Part shown: in pieces, positions 1-16,307 of the stretch
How positions within the stretch are numbered: the first letter of the stretch is position 1
How the letters are laid out: every line of letters starts with the position of its first letter
Assembly (NCBI GenBank): GCA_964035795.1
Contig: OZ038322.1
Location: forward strand, 4,764,925 to 4,828,924
Source of the DNA: Pterobdella sp. o SKG-2022
Taxonomy: Eukaryota > Annelida > Clitellata > Hirudinida > Piscicolidae
Direction of reading: 5' to 3'
Length of the DNA: 64,000 nucleotides
Notes under the pieces: model-generated
The model's input: only the letters and a program-made list of their open reading frames with translations
What the model was told of the DNA's origin: nothing
Databases searched by the model: none
Translations under genes and position numbers: made by a program

Positions 1-175
1 ACAAGCCAACCTTGTACGGGTTAGATGTTGAACACTTCAATATCATCAATAGTAAAATAATTGGAACTACAATGTTTCAAATAATTCATTAGTATTTATT
101 AATATTGTTTTGCCTGAATTTTTGAAAGTTTAGAATTGTTTGGATCATTGCAAAAAGAAGCAACACATGACTCAC

Positions 176-565
176 ATCGTACAAAGCTTCATCGGCGATT
201 GATTCGCTGCCCAGGCAAAGAAGCGAGTTCAAGATGCTCCTTCCCAAGTTGTACTCCATTGATAAATAATACACTCTCTTTGCCAGATGTCATCTAATGT
301 TAATATCTCATAATAGTTTTTTTTTAAATCTTATTATACCTTGGCATCTTCTTCGTAATAGCATTGTCGAGTTCTGAACCATCTGTATAAAGAGTATATA
401 AAGCCATGATGAACACACCAACAAAATCTGCAAACAAACCTCGCGTTGAGGATGTCTTTGACACACATACACGCTGCTTTGGAGTTGTCGTCAGCGTTGG
501 CAACGGCACAATCCTTCATGAGACTGTAGTGCAGATGGCGGTTGAAGCCTGTGGTGTACATGTCT
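176..565 (-). CDS. Glycogen phosphorylase, N-terminal exons (partial)
   Basis: Glycogen phosphorylase releases glucose-1-phosphate from glycogen in the cytosol using pyridoxal phosphate. Only the N-terminal part is here; the gene reads to lower coordinates and leaves the window. The peptide FNRHLHYSLMKD (about 560-510) matches the conserved FNRHLHFTLVKD segment. An exon at 340-382 reads RWFRTRQCYYEEDAK and ends at a GT donor. It joins, after a ~62 nt intron, to an exon at 176-277 reading RVYYLSMEYNLGRS and ending ALYD before GTGAGT. Both junctions keep frame. The stretch between KDCAVANADD and RWFRT matches the family poorly (about 383-480). A ~45 nt intron could explain part of it, but the usual tyrosine-rich helix is not recognisable, so this may be divergent or decayed. 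The start codon was not found. Confidence 0.75.
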
Positions 566-2759
566 TTGGAGGTCTGCAGTCGATGTTGTTCTATATTTCA
601 ACATGCATTATTTCAAATGTTTGTAAATCTTTCTTAAGGCTTTTTGAAGTTGCTTTTTAGATGACTTTAATATTAAAATACAACATAATCACTTATTATC
701 AGCACTTTTTTAAATTTATTCTGGCATAAAAAAGCGCTGCGTGCAAGAGTGAGTTACTTTGGTCAAGTACAGTTTTTTGCCAGAGTCAATCATCATCTCC
801 AACTCAAGTTCCTTCCGCTGCATTTTGATTTTCGAACGGCTGAATTATGACAGGTGAACTTGAATTAATTTTCAGACTGGAAAGATTTTATTGTGAGTAA
901 ATATAGAAAAAATTAAAAGTAATGTTTTTATTAAACACGTCACAAACAGCAATAGATAAAGTTGTTTCTAAAAATAATTCTGGGATCGTTCGTTTTAACA
1001 AAGTAGATGGTGCAAACACCGGAATAATTATTTAAATAAATAAGCAATAGAGGTTGAAAAGCAAGACTGACAAGATGAAATAAGGCTATTTGGTGATATG
1101 AAGATGGGTTTAGTTCAATAAGAGAACGCATGCTCTTTTAGCAGCACAAATCGATAGCAGGCACTACTCACACATATGTGATGGTGGCATGGAGCATGGC
1201 GTGATTAAAAATAATCATCGACTTATATTAGAGGCAAAAAATATATACTAGCTTTGAAAGGGGAGAATGTTGTTTCAATAATAAAAAAATAATAATAATA
1301 ATCAACCTCATAATAATAATATAGTATTTAGTAAAAATTACATTATTTTACAATTTCACAAACAATTTATAAAATAAACAACAAATAACAATACAAGGAA
1401 AGTCAAATTCAATTGTAAAAAATAGCTGAAAGGAATGGAGAGACGAAATCAACAACTGCCACTACAAAATCAATACAACCCCCAAAAAGACACCAATAAT
1501 AATGATTTAACTTTATTTACCATATAATTCCCAATATTCAAGCAAAATTAATCATAAATCAAATTTCGAAGCTACCAATAGAAATACAGGTACACACGAA
1601 TTTTTGATAATGGCGAACATCCTTCAGTGCTCCAATACAGCTTATTTATGCTTGAATGTATCAAATGTATAGACAAATATTTTCAAGCTCTTGCATGTCT
1701 ACAAAAAAAGCATGTATACGCATATGAGTGTGTTGAAGTTATATTACAAAAATATTCTCGAAATCAATATAAGATGTGGAAGGGGAAACAAACAAATAAA
1801 AGATTAGATATCTTAGCGCCAAAATGCACCAGAGGCTTTTATAAGAGTTTATGCACTTTAATAATATTGCATTTATAATCCTCCATAACTGAGTATTATT
1901 TCAATAATAAAAAATAAATGCTCTATGAAACTTAAAAGCAGTTTTATGAAGTTTTCAAGTATTAAAATCACCACTGATACCTGGAATGGAGCATTAAGGC
2001 AAAAACATTTTTTTCCATAAAAAATGCCATAAATAAATACGTGCTAACAACAGTTGAATTTTTATATAATAAATAGATTGATTACTAAAAACACTTTTGA
2101 ATGCGACCAAGTAGTTGAAACATAAAAGACGCTATGATAATTAGCAACTTATGATTCTTCGATTCTAATATCTTTCATGCCGAATATATATAATTGCTAA
2201 CTTTATACACCAATCAAAGGCCAAAAAGTGATGGAATAAAGAAAGTAGTTGTAAATATTAAAATCAGATCTTTGAGAAACAACGTTCGGTATCGGTATAA
2301 AGTTGATGACATAAAGACGATACATATTCATAAGAAGGCAACGTTTAAAACTATTGAATTAAGATATGCTTTGTAAAGCACGTTTATAAGGCAACAGTTC
2401 GGCAGCCTAGCGGTCTCGAATAAATATTGCTTTCAAAAGCACTGTTTCAAATAAAATACCCTTCTAAGAAATTTTTTGAATATAATTCACTCAAATACAA
2501 TGAAGCACAAATAAAAATTTAATGAATAAGCTTGCTGGTTCCTTAGTTACCGCGCAAAAAAAACCTTCGAATGATCTTCCTATGGAAAGCTATCACAAAA
2601 CTTCAATTTTCAAACAATAAATTATTGTTGAATATATAAACAGATAAGGTACCTCTGGTATATATACCATAAAAAAGCCTAAAGATAGTCTTGGAAACTT
2701 CTCGAAACTTTCTAATGAAACAAATATCCCATAATGCCATTGATAAATTGCGCTGACAT
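566..2759. other. Intergenic stretch, no gene recognised
   Basis: AT-rich sequence with only short, uninformative open frames of 60-84 codons and no recognisable domain. The first exon of the phosphorylase gene may lie near its left end (an ATG context followed by a short charged peptide on the minus strand near 825-760), but I could not confirm it. Confidence 0.5.
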
Positions 2760-5700
2760 TCACAATGGTTGATATTTATCATAGAGAATTTCATATGCAT
2801 TTCTTTTTAAAACGGAATTTTCTTTCAAAGGTACATTTCGCCACGAAGCCCACCTGGCCTCCATAGCACCAACACAAATACCCTTGCCTCGCCACCACTC
2901 ATTCAGATCCTCGTACCACATCCTTGTGTCCGACTCGTCCCTGTAATGCAGCATGCCACACAACCTGCACCAGAACTTCGTGTCGATCATCTCTCCAGCT
3001 CCTTTCCAGCGGAAGTAGCTTTCAAGATGGAATTGTCTTTTAATGATACTTGATAAAGTTGTCTTGTTACATAGTTGCATACCTCATTTCCGAAAAGCTT
3101 AATGACAACAATATATCTCCATCATCAGCCACTCACCTGTTGTAAAGATCATCATCATTGTCAAGAACGTTCAAATACTCGGCGAGTTCCTTGGGTGACT
3201 TGAACGAATCGACGTGGATGAAAGAGTAGGGGGGGGCTAGGCGTTGGTAGTCCTCTAACGGAGCTCCCATCACCACAGGCACGATGTCGTTCCTAACAAA
3301 TCACTCTTCATTTTACACACGAAATTTTTTGTTTGTAAAAATTAATGAACTATTGATACCTCAAGGCATTCACGAAGAACTTTTCTGTTATGTACTCTCT
3401 GCAGTTGGAGTTCTCGAAGGATAAATAAAACTTGTAGCTTTTCTTGAGCATTTCAAAGCATTCTTCATTCTCTTTCGAACATTCTTTGTCACCACAACCA
3501 CCGAAAATGTCCACTTCTGTAGTAACGGTTGAAAACTTCAAAACTTGGAGAAACATTTCAATTGACTCACCAATGTATTTAGAAAGTTCCTTAGCGTAGT
3601 TGCTTCTACCGTTTGCAGCATAGCAATTTGACACAAACCAAGCAACCTTCTTTGTCTTGGAGAAGGCATAGTTACGGGGCGCTTTGACGGGCAGCTGGGT
3701 GAAGTTCTTAAAGAGAGTGAAGCGTTCGTAAGGGGCGGTCAGGACTGAGTCACTTCGATAGGAAGCTGTCCAGTTGATATTCTGTGATGGGTTGAGAGAG
3801 TCTTTGGCGAAAAATAATCCATTTTTACTTTTCAGAGACATCTTATGTATTTTTTTTCAATATTTTGTAACGAAAAACATCATATAAGAGAAACTAATTC
3901 TTAATTATAGTCTTTGAATTACTATATAACCATAGTTACGATTTAATTTTTTCGCTAACGTTTTATGATAAGGTTAAACTTATCGAAAATTATAGCTTTT
4001 GATTCTCAATAAATCTATTTTTAATAAAAAAAAGTTTTTTGTTCTTTTTTTTTATTGGTGCACAAAGATTAGCGCCCTGTGAAAGGTGCCTGCTGCAGGG
4101 CGGCTGATGACCGACTTACATACATACATACTAAAATCAGACCTGATAATGACACTATGTAGTGTTGACAAGCTATTGGAAACTGATAATAATAAAAAAA
4201 ATTAAGAACAAAAGCTTTGTTCCTACAAATCAATAAAGAATAAAAAGCCAGGTGGTTTTATTTGGTGAAGATAAATTAAAATATTTTGTTAATAAGAAAA
4301 AATGTCCAACTTTTGCGGAAGAAAAGTCGCCAGTGTTCAAGGGAGATTCGAGCAGGTAAAGTAATTTCACTTGGTTTGGGTTGGGCTTCGAGTAATGTGG
4401 AAAACGATCTGCAGATTGTGGTGCAAGCACTTGTAATGCCATTGACAACTCAAAAATAATACAAAGCTTCGTTCAAAAACTCCTGATTAAACTCACAAAT
4501 TTTCTTTACCTCACTTGACCTCTATTGACTTAAAAGTTGATTGATTTCCAATGTGAAATGTTGAATAAAGAAGCAATTTTTATATAATAATTTGAAGCAT
4601 CAATTGAGTGATGAAAAACAAAAATAAATTTAGCGTTTAAATTCATTATTTTATATTTTTAATAAATTTGTAATTTATGACGTGATTGAACTTGTAGGAT
4701 ATTATAAATCTTACTTTCAAAAATATATGTAATCATTTCATTTCAAAGTTTTAAAGAAAAAAATTAAAAATTAAATTACACTAAACTCATTCAAACATTT
4801 GCAAAAAAATATAATTCATCTGTAGAAACGAAAAAATGTCACATTTCAAAAGAAATTTGTTGAAGATGAAGCAGAAACGAAACAATGAAAAAATAGTACA
4901 ACATTTTTCATTATGCGAGGTTTCAGGACGAACAATGGAAGAGCTGGGCTTGAAAGAAACGTATAGATTTTTCAAAAATAAAAAACCTTTGACGAGCATT
5001 GAAACATTTATTTGTTTTTGGGAGCACTAAATAATGCCAATGGGTGACTAAGTGAAGCTTAAAGTCAAGTTTCCATCAGAGAAAAGTGCACATGAAAAGT
5101 TATAAAATCTCTAGTGCAACTTTGATCACACCTTTTGAATGCAAGTTTTCTAAATAAGAAATCTTTAAGACTTGAGTAATCGATCTTTCGGTTCTTCGTT
5201 GAAATATAAATTTTTCGCATTCCAACTTAGTATATAATTTTCATTAATACTTCTAAAAGATATATAAAAGAGGAAAAAAACAAAGGTTTTCACCCTTCCT
5301 TTCTAAGCTAACCTTGGCCTTGCCCTTCCTCTAATACCATTAATTTCGAAATGTCACAACTGTTTCACACAATCACCATCTTCTTTTCTCACCACTTGAC
5401 CTAATTATTTGAACTTTCTTGCTTCAGAATTTCAACAATTATGTCACTCAAACCCAATTTACCCATCAACTCCCTTGTACAACCCCATCAGCCAGCTAAA
5501 CACCACATCATTCGAAGAATCCGCTCAGCTGTTTTATATTTAAATAAACTAGCTTTATCTGAAATAAAATCTCAAAAAACGGTTAATACCGATGAGTTTA
5601 GTTCAAAAATTTGAAACATTACAAATGCTGCGTTTTCCCTTCAAAAATAATACATTTACATGTTTCGAAAAAGCAACGTAGCTAAATCGAATTTTAAAAG

Positions 5701-8181
5701 TGAAATGTTAAATGAAAAAGCAATGTTCATCGATCAATGGTAGAAAAAGCAAAATCTTATTCTAGATTACCTGGTAAATCCTTCATTAGAATAAGATCGG
5801 CTTTTTGGCTTTCATGTAGGTTATACGTGATGGCGCAGGCGTCGATGAGGCAGTGGTGCTGCACGAACCTGTATGAACAAATAACCACAATCACTCTCCT
5901 ACATTCAACTCTTAATTTCGCTAGTGATTGAAATAGAGCTTTATATTTGAATTATAATTCTTTGTTCAAGTTTAACTATGGTCTATGCTTCAAACATGTA
6001 CCTTTCTCGGCCTTCGACTAAATTTGTGTCAAAATCGCTAGTTGTATATATGAGCTTTAGTGGAGAATCTGTGAAATGATTTAGAAAAGTTCAATTAATT
6101 AGTAGATATTCATGGCGAGTTTCACGATTGCATTTCCAAACCCTCGAAAAAAATCCCACCACGCATTGAAACACCTCGATCTTAGACTGAATGGGGTTTT
6201 GAAAGCACAACCCAGCATAAAAGACGCAGTGATAGCAGGTTTCAAAACCATATAAACTAGTGATACATTTATTTGTTATCTTGAAAATTATCAATAAAAA
6301 GTGTGTTAAAATATGTAGCTGAATATAAGATGAAGGAATTTACACAATATGATCATACGAAGATTTTTAGCATTCTTCTGGGACCAAAGTTTGCGATATA
6401 TATGAAATCCTCGTTGAGTTAATGGAAATAGTTGTCAATGATTTACATTTACATAATGAAAATTAAAAGATTGATGATAGTAGAAATGTAGAGAATAAAA
6501 TAATTCAAAATTTAAAAGCCAAAATAAAAGAATTTTGTTAAAAACGGCTCGAGCTATATAACCAATTTTTTCAAAATTTTTTCCACTTTTCTTTTTCAAA
6601 AGCTGAAACAGAAATCGAAAATATAAAATTTTTATCTTCAGAGCAGGTTTTTGCAAGTACGAAAAGCTGATGAGAATGTCATAAAATTGAGTAACATCTT
6701 GATTAAAGTACTAATTACATCCGCATTTACTTTATACATATATAAATGTTTAATGAAATATATATATGGTGAACTACAGAGGATAAATACAAGCTGAATT
6801 ATAGAAAATATGTTAATACCTCGGCATTGTTATTATATATATTTACCTTAATTATATTTGTGTCGATACAGACGTCGATACAGACATGCGAGATAGCATC
6901 TTTAAATAACGATAAATAATAAACCATTCAAACCTGCTTGAAAAAATTATTAAATATTCATGATGAACGGTAAACATCGAACGCCTTTGATAGATGGGTC
7001 ATAACTGAATTAAAAATGGTTAAAACAACATGGTGCTTTGAACTATCTGAGCTGGCTACTCATTCTTCGAAAATTCACTTTCTTATATCTTAGTACTTTA
7101 TTTATAATTAAATTTGATAAAAATGAAAATGTTTTTGTTACAACCAAGGTGATTATTTTGAATAGTTTCAACAGCCTGGTGATGGTTTTGAAAATGAAAA
7201 GCTTTGTTTCGTAATAAAGTTTCTAAGACCTTCGTGTTACATTTCACCATATTGTTGAGTTATTAAAATTTAATTAATTGTTCTTAAACTATTACATATA
7301 TTTAGCTTAGTAGTTAGTCAATTAATTAGTTAGTTACTTACTTGAAAGAACTCTTTCTTATGAAGTACTAAAAAGCTTTTATTTTCTCTCACCGAATGAA
7401 TAGAATAGTAACACCGATAGCATGAAATTCAGAACAATAAACTCATGATCAAAAACAAAAAAGTCGATTTTACCTGAAGGCATGGGCTTATTGTATAAGA
7501 TCTGGTCGACGATTCTATCGTTTCCATTTTCCACGGGCCACAGGCTTTCACTGTTGTCTCCCTTGTACTTCAAGTAGCTGTTTAACCTGTTTGAGGAGTG
7601 TCGTGGTAAATGGGGCTTCAGCCTTCATGGAAGTTTCTCTATTTTTTAGGAACATAATTTTTTGTCATACCAGCTTATATATTTCAAAAGAAGAAATTTA
7701 TTTACATGTTGACCTTATTAAAAATGGAAAAAAAAGAGCGTATTATCTTTCTGAAGAGCCATCAAAACGTATGTTTCAAGCTAATTGAGGCATAAAAGAC
7801 ATACTTGGGGGTGGGCTTGGAAATGAGTACGTTCAGCCTGTTGGACATTTTCACTCTCGGGGCTTTGTTGATGGTGTAATGGTCGTCTTTCTTTGAACTT
7901 GTGATATTTCTATCTTTTAAACGAATTTTCTTGACATAATTATTCAATAATGATTTGGCATTTTTCTCGGCAATTTTATCCTTCTTTGTTTCCTTGTTGG
8001 TATGCCGGTGAACTACATCAGTATGGATCTCATCTACGTGAAAGAGAAACTGCTTATCCAACACATTCTCTTTGTTCGTTTTAGATCTGATGAAGAGAAC
8101 CAGAAGAAGTAGTGTGGTAATGAGGTAAACCACGGCGACCAGCTTGACAGCCAGGCTGGCTCTGAAGGAGGACAAGGTCAT
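2760..8181 (-). CDS. Alpha-1,3-fucosyltransferase, FucTA-like (8 exons, complete)
   Basis: Golgi type II membrane enzyme of glycosyltransferase family 10, transferring fucose from GDP-fucose to N-glycan GlcNAc or similar acceptors. Exons in coding order: 8181-7805, 7586-7474, 6068-6002, 5868-5771, 4408-4311, 3781-3360, 3292-3137, 3036-2760. All introns are GT-AG and every phase matches, giving 535 aa. The N-terminus has a short cytosolic tail, one membrane span (about residues 12-31) and a lysine-rich stem. Family landmarks are the cysteine pair before the DLILMKDLP segment, LLYLLESP, INWTASYRSDS, the donor-binding motif FENSNCREYITEKFF, VPVVMGAP and a C-terminal FWCRLCGMLH. The domain order resembles glycoprotein 3-alpha-L-fucosyltransferases (core type), but acceptor specificity is inferred. 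The start is the first ATG before the membrane span. Confidence 0.92.
3838..4030. repeat. Foldback-type repeat, degenerate copy
   Basis: This intronic segment of the fucosyltransferase gene shares two blocks with 48951-49116: the start (ACATCTTATGTATTTTTTTT and the following CAATATTTTG..CGAAAAACAT) and the end (TTATCGAAAATTATAGCTTT TGATTCTCAA, written in two parts). The end block is one arm of the inverted repeat seen intact at 49005-49116. The adjoining piece at 4050-4130 ends in TACATACATA and looks like a separate retroelement tail. Confidence 0.6.
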
Positions 8182-10985
8182 GATGGATCAGTCATTCAAT
8201 GCAGCATTCTCAAACCTGGTTGAGTTTTTCACATTTATTATCATTCTGAATTTTTGTTTAGTGTGTGCATGAAACGTTATGCATTGAAAAGTTGAGAGTT
8301 AATAAAAAGATAATTTACCCTTTAGTGACTTCCCTCTCGTTCGGGGTAATAAGCCGATGATTGTGCATAGGCCATTATATATTCGCTAAAAATCGATCGT
8401 TAATAAAAATTAAAATTTTTCATTTGCATATATTGACTTTGTAAAGATTTACAAATTTAACTCAATCTATTGAGATTTATATATATATATCCTCAAAAAG
8501 ACGCCAAAATACTTTTTCAATTAGGAGACTGGAACATAATTGTGAAAATTTCAAAATATAATCCACTAAGTGAAGAAAGAGAGTGATTTGAATCAGCTGT
8601 TAGCACATGAATGGGCTTTAAATACACGAATGAAGTAAAATGTCCATACAACTTGGCATTATAATGCACTCATAAACACAAGTGAACAATGTAAATGGTT
8701 ATTGAATATTTGTAAACATACTATGGGAAGAATTTAATTCAAATACGATAGAAAAGTATTTCAAAATCTTTATAATTTATTAATTGGTGTGGTGAAAGGT
8801 TATTAATAACACTATCTTTTTTAAAAACTCAACAAATATACGAGGTAAATAATTTGTATGATTTCATAGGTTTATATTGAATAGTTAACGAGTAATTAAA
8901 ATCTTCAAAACGAAAATTATGTATAAAAACTCAACAGAAATTTTTGAAAAATTTGAAGCACTTTCAATGCATTAATAAATTCTCTAACAGCTTTGAATTC
9001 AGTTCTGAATGGAAGCTTCAGATACCGCTTGAACAAGCTAACCATATGTTTTTATGATTTTCTAAATCTAGGTCAAAAAATTCGTTAAAGATTGTATTGA
9101 AGTTAATTGGTATTTCTCATAAATTGAATGATATCCTATGAAAAAGCAACTAATTTTATAATCATAAGTGTCCTCTAAGCTAGACTGAATTTCTGTTAAA
9201 CGCTGGACATACTAAAAGGAAGAGAGGTTTATTTGTCAATAAAAATTTCAAATGATACTTTATCAGCCGAGTTATGTGAAATAACTATGAAAAAATTATA
9301 CAAAAATCGTTAGCTGAATAACGATTTAATTGGGAATTAATTTGAAAATTATAATTTTAAGCTTTATAATGGTTATGCAAGGGAATAATTTTAGCTCGTG
9401 AGCTCCATTATAAAATTGACAGTCATTAAAGAAATAAATGATAGATAAACAAAATTTGACATATCTATTGTCATGGGAGGATAAGGAATGCCGCATTAGC
9501 TGCAGTCATTGTTTCTCATACAGAAGGCAAAATTAATTCACTTAATAAAGGCTAAAAAAACTGCGTATTCAGAAAAAATTGAAAATAGAAATTAAAAAAC
9601 ACCAAAGAGTGTCAACAGAATGACAATTTAATGTTAATCGTGCCTTTTAAAATTATTTGCCACAAGACTTACACTTGCTCAGACTTGTGTCTCGTTGTAT
9701 TAAAAGACGCCAGTATTTTTTTTCTCGTGAAAGTTATTTGCAAAGGTGAAATACTTTAAAATGTTAATATTGTTTATTATTCAAATCTAGCATATCTATT
9801 CCATAAAGTTATATAGGCATACGTATAATGCTAATCATATCTATACCATTAATTGTAAAGTGAGGTCAATTGATGATTCACCATTACATGTAGCTCATGG
9901 AATTCGATTCATGTTTGTAAATTTGCATGTTTGTAAATTTGCATAGAAAGAATACAGTTCCTAGACTATCAAAACTATAAATTATCGAATCAACATAACG
10001 ATTATAACCTCCCATCAACTCGTTATAATCTCTATCATATAGCGCTGTTTGTAGTCACGTACACCTCTTGCTAAAACTAACAATTATAATACTAATTTAT
10101 AACTTTTTGACTAAATGACATTTTAAATTATATTTTTATAATTAAAATGCTTTTATACGATGAAAAGGTTTATGTACTTATAATTTAAACAAAAAATTGT
10201 ATTTTTTGACTTTTCACATTTTTCACAAATCGCAGATAATTTACCTACTCAAAACCACTCACGCAAGTTTGATGAGTGGAAACCATCGTATTTTGAATTA
10301 AAACAATTTTAAGACTAACAATATATTCTTTGACTTTAGGTTTTGATAAAGACATCAATAAGACACTGATTAAGGGATATGACATAAATTTATTTCAAAA
10401 AACAATTTATAAAATATCTTTATTTGACTTTTACAGTTTTGAGAGCCTGTTGAGTCTCCATAAAAACTAGTTCGAAATTTGTAATATGATAGAATAATTT
10501 AAAAATTCAAAAAAATATGTTCAAGTAGTTTGGGCTTAAAATTGACTATGGTTTATCGAAATGCTTTCGCTATAAAATTTTGTCTATGAAATCTTTGGCG
10601 CCAATAAAACGTGGCCTATAATGGCGGCTCAAATAGTCGGTTTTTATACCGAAAAACTTGATAATTCAATTAAAAATGTCAGAATATTATTATTCAAAAT
10701 ATTTTCGCAATTTTTTTTTGAATTTTGATAATTTAGTACAATAACATACAAGAACTTCTTTTGGGATGAATTCGGATTTTTTGCTTTCCATAAAAAAAAA
10801 GCTAAATTGAGAATATCAACAATTTTATTCTATGCAAAATAAACAATACAAAGATAAAAGCTTCATGCTTTATTGGGATACTAAAGGCTGAAATTATTTA
10901 GCTAATAATGAAAAGAATATTATCATTCAATTAATATTAAAAAATGTAATAATATGAAAAAAAGAAGATAAGAACTTTCTGTTTT
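8182..10985. other. Intergenic stretch, no gene recognised
   Basis: About 2.8 kb of AT-rich DNA without an open frame or motif I can interpret. It separates the fucosyltransferase start from the 3' end of a LINE fragment. An ATATATATAT run near 8480 could belong to the fucosyltransferase promoter, but nothing else supports that. Confidence 0.5.
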
Positions 10986-10989
10986 CAAT

Positions 10990-14100
<3,111 letters not shown>

Positions 14101-14479
14101 TTTTAATTTCATTTACAAATACGGATCGTTCCGATTATATAATAGGTCAGAAGAAATATTGAAATGAAGTTTCGAAATGTTTTTCATAAAAAGGTTTTTG
14201 CAGTTTATTTTATGCCTAAGGTTTATCTCGGCTGTTGAATGTTGGAATATTTATGAAAATACTAATCAACCTAAAGTATTGAGTAAACATATTTTATTTT
14301 ATAAATAGTGATATTGTTTGACAGTTGCAAAAAGTTTGTGAAATTGATAGTTTTTCAATAAAGTGAAAAGCTTTCTACCTCAGTTTGAAACAAGTGTTTT
14401 ATTTTATCTTATATGAAACTTTTTTTGAAAACTTTAATCTGTTCTATATTTTTTGTAAGACTTTAATCAAATTTAAGCT

Positions 14480-15400
14480 TTTGATAAAATTTCATATTAA
14501 CTTTAATATTACAATGATGACTAAAAAGATTACGTATAGTGCTTCCGAACTTCTCGCATTTCGGGATGCTTATATTACTAAAATTAAAAAAATCAGTCAG
14601 AGACCAGCTTTCTGGAAATAAAATTTGAAGATTTGGTTCAAACAAACATGGCAAAATCAAGCAAATTTAATTTGGTGTGCTCAACACCATATCAGCAGTG
14701 AACAAAGCTGCTTTAATTCACAGCACTATCATTGAAAGCTATCTTGATTTGTTTGCTTTGACTGAAACCTGGATAAAATCTGATGCACCTGAAGCAATCA
14801 AAGCTGACAGCTTTTCAAAGATTTTTTGCTATCCACCAACACAGAGCCAGCCACAAAAACAAAAGAAGCGAAGAAAATGTTTTAATACACAGAAATTGCT
14901 ACAAATGTATCAAAATAAAATCTCACTCAACAACCACAATAGAATATCTTATAATAAAAATAACTAACAAAATAAACCACTCTATATCATAGTCATTATA
15001 GACCTCCTATCTTTTTTTCGCCAACTTTTTTTGAAGAATTGAGCGAACTAATGGAAAATGAAATAAAACTTTCCAACAATATTGTTACATGTGGTGATTT
15101 AAATGCTTCTGCTTGCTCACAGAAATTAGGTCATGATTAAAGGTTATTACAGAAATTCCAAGAGCTTTCTCTCAATTCAGCACATCACAACTGCAACACA
15201 TGAGAAAGGTCACGTACTTGACTTTGTCATATCAAAAAAAGATAATGAAATAATACAAACAAAAAATGTAATATCCACCTGCTATTCTGACCATCATCTC
15301 ATCATTACATTTCTTACTTACGTAAGCTTGTGCCTTAACCAATCAATGTTGAATATAGAATTATAAATATAATTTACTAGAAGTTTTTCAATTGTGAACT
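14480..15400 (+). mobile_element. L2/CR1-like LINE fragment, endonuclease region
   Basis: Plus-strand remnants of an apurinic endonuclease domain. An ITYSASELLAFRDAY start segment near 14530 is followed by AVNKAALIHSTIIES and DLFALTETWIKSDAPEAIK (14695-14800). Then come a YRPPI-type block near 15000, LSNNIVTCGDLNAS near 15080, and the terminal HVLDFVISKK..CYSDHHLII block (15200-15310). DLFALTETW and SDHH are the classical LINE endonuclease motifs. Stops and frame changes break it. It runs head-to-head against the LINE to its left. Confidence 0.8.
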
Positions 15401-15646
15401 TAGCAATTCTTCACTTAAATTTCAACAAATGGAAGTTTACGGTTTGATTACAATGATGCCTAAGCTATTTCCAATAGCCAATAGGATTGAAGCAGGTTCG
15501 GATTTTGATTTTGTTTGAGTTTTTAAAGACCAGATTTTTAAAATTTGTTTTTTCTCTCGCCAAGAAAGCAGTTGTGTAGTAAGATTAGCATCAGGTAAGC
15601 ATTGAACAATCTAACTTTTTTCTTTGTTGATAGTTTATTTCTTTAA

Positions 15647-16307
15647 TCAAAGTTTCCAAAGCTTGCTCATGGCTGCTATTGTTAATGCTTTACGGCGTCT
15701 TATTTCTTGCTTCATTGATAGTGTTGTTCCTAGTTTTTTTAAGTTTAAGCTATCTAAGTTTTTATGATTTATTTCGAATATTTCTGTTTTATGTGTAAGA
15801 GATCTTTTTTTGAGCGCATTATATATGTCTAAAATGTCTATTTTGTCTTTTGTGATCAAGTCAAAATCATCAGCGTAAATTAACTCTTCTCATAAGTTCA
15901 ATTGGTAGGGCTTTTAAAGGCTCTTTCAAACATATAGCAAATAGGATAGGACTTGAACTGTCTCCTTGGGGTGATCCTATTGCTGTGTTGAAGCAGTCGA
16001 TCATTCTATTTTCCAGTTTTATACACATTTTTGTGCTAGAGAGCAAATATTTGACGAATGTCACTTCATCTTGTTTTGGGAGAACATTTTCACAAACCTG
16101 CATTAGTTTGGTTCTGCATATGATATCAAAAGCAGACGACATATCGATGCTTGTTACAAATATTTCATCTTTTGTTTTGCAGGTGGTCGCCATGTTGAAT
16201 TTGTGTGTCCATATGACATCTGTTGTGGATTTTTTTTTTCTGCACTTTTCGAAATTAAAAATTTTTGATAATTTCTTTATTAATATTTCAATCCTACATT
16301 TCTTCAT
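15647..16307 (-). mobile_element. Non-LTR reverse transcriptase fragment
   Basis: Minus strand. SSAFDIICRTKLMQVC is RT motif A with its following helix, GSPQGDSSSPILFAICL is motif B, and LIYADDFD lies across the frame break near 15880-15860, giving the catalytic YADD. The following open part (15859-15647) is the thumb-like region. The GSPQGDS style differs from the RTE-like copies in this window, so it is a separate family. One frameshift and the lack of a start show it is inactive. Confidence 0.8.

Noticed and set aside
4836..5030. A 64-codon plus-strand frame inside a fucosyltransferase intron
   Set aside because: Protein-like composition but no homology, no promoter and it is short; chance cannot be excluded.
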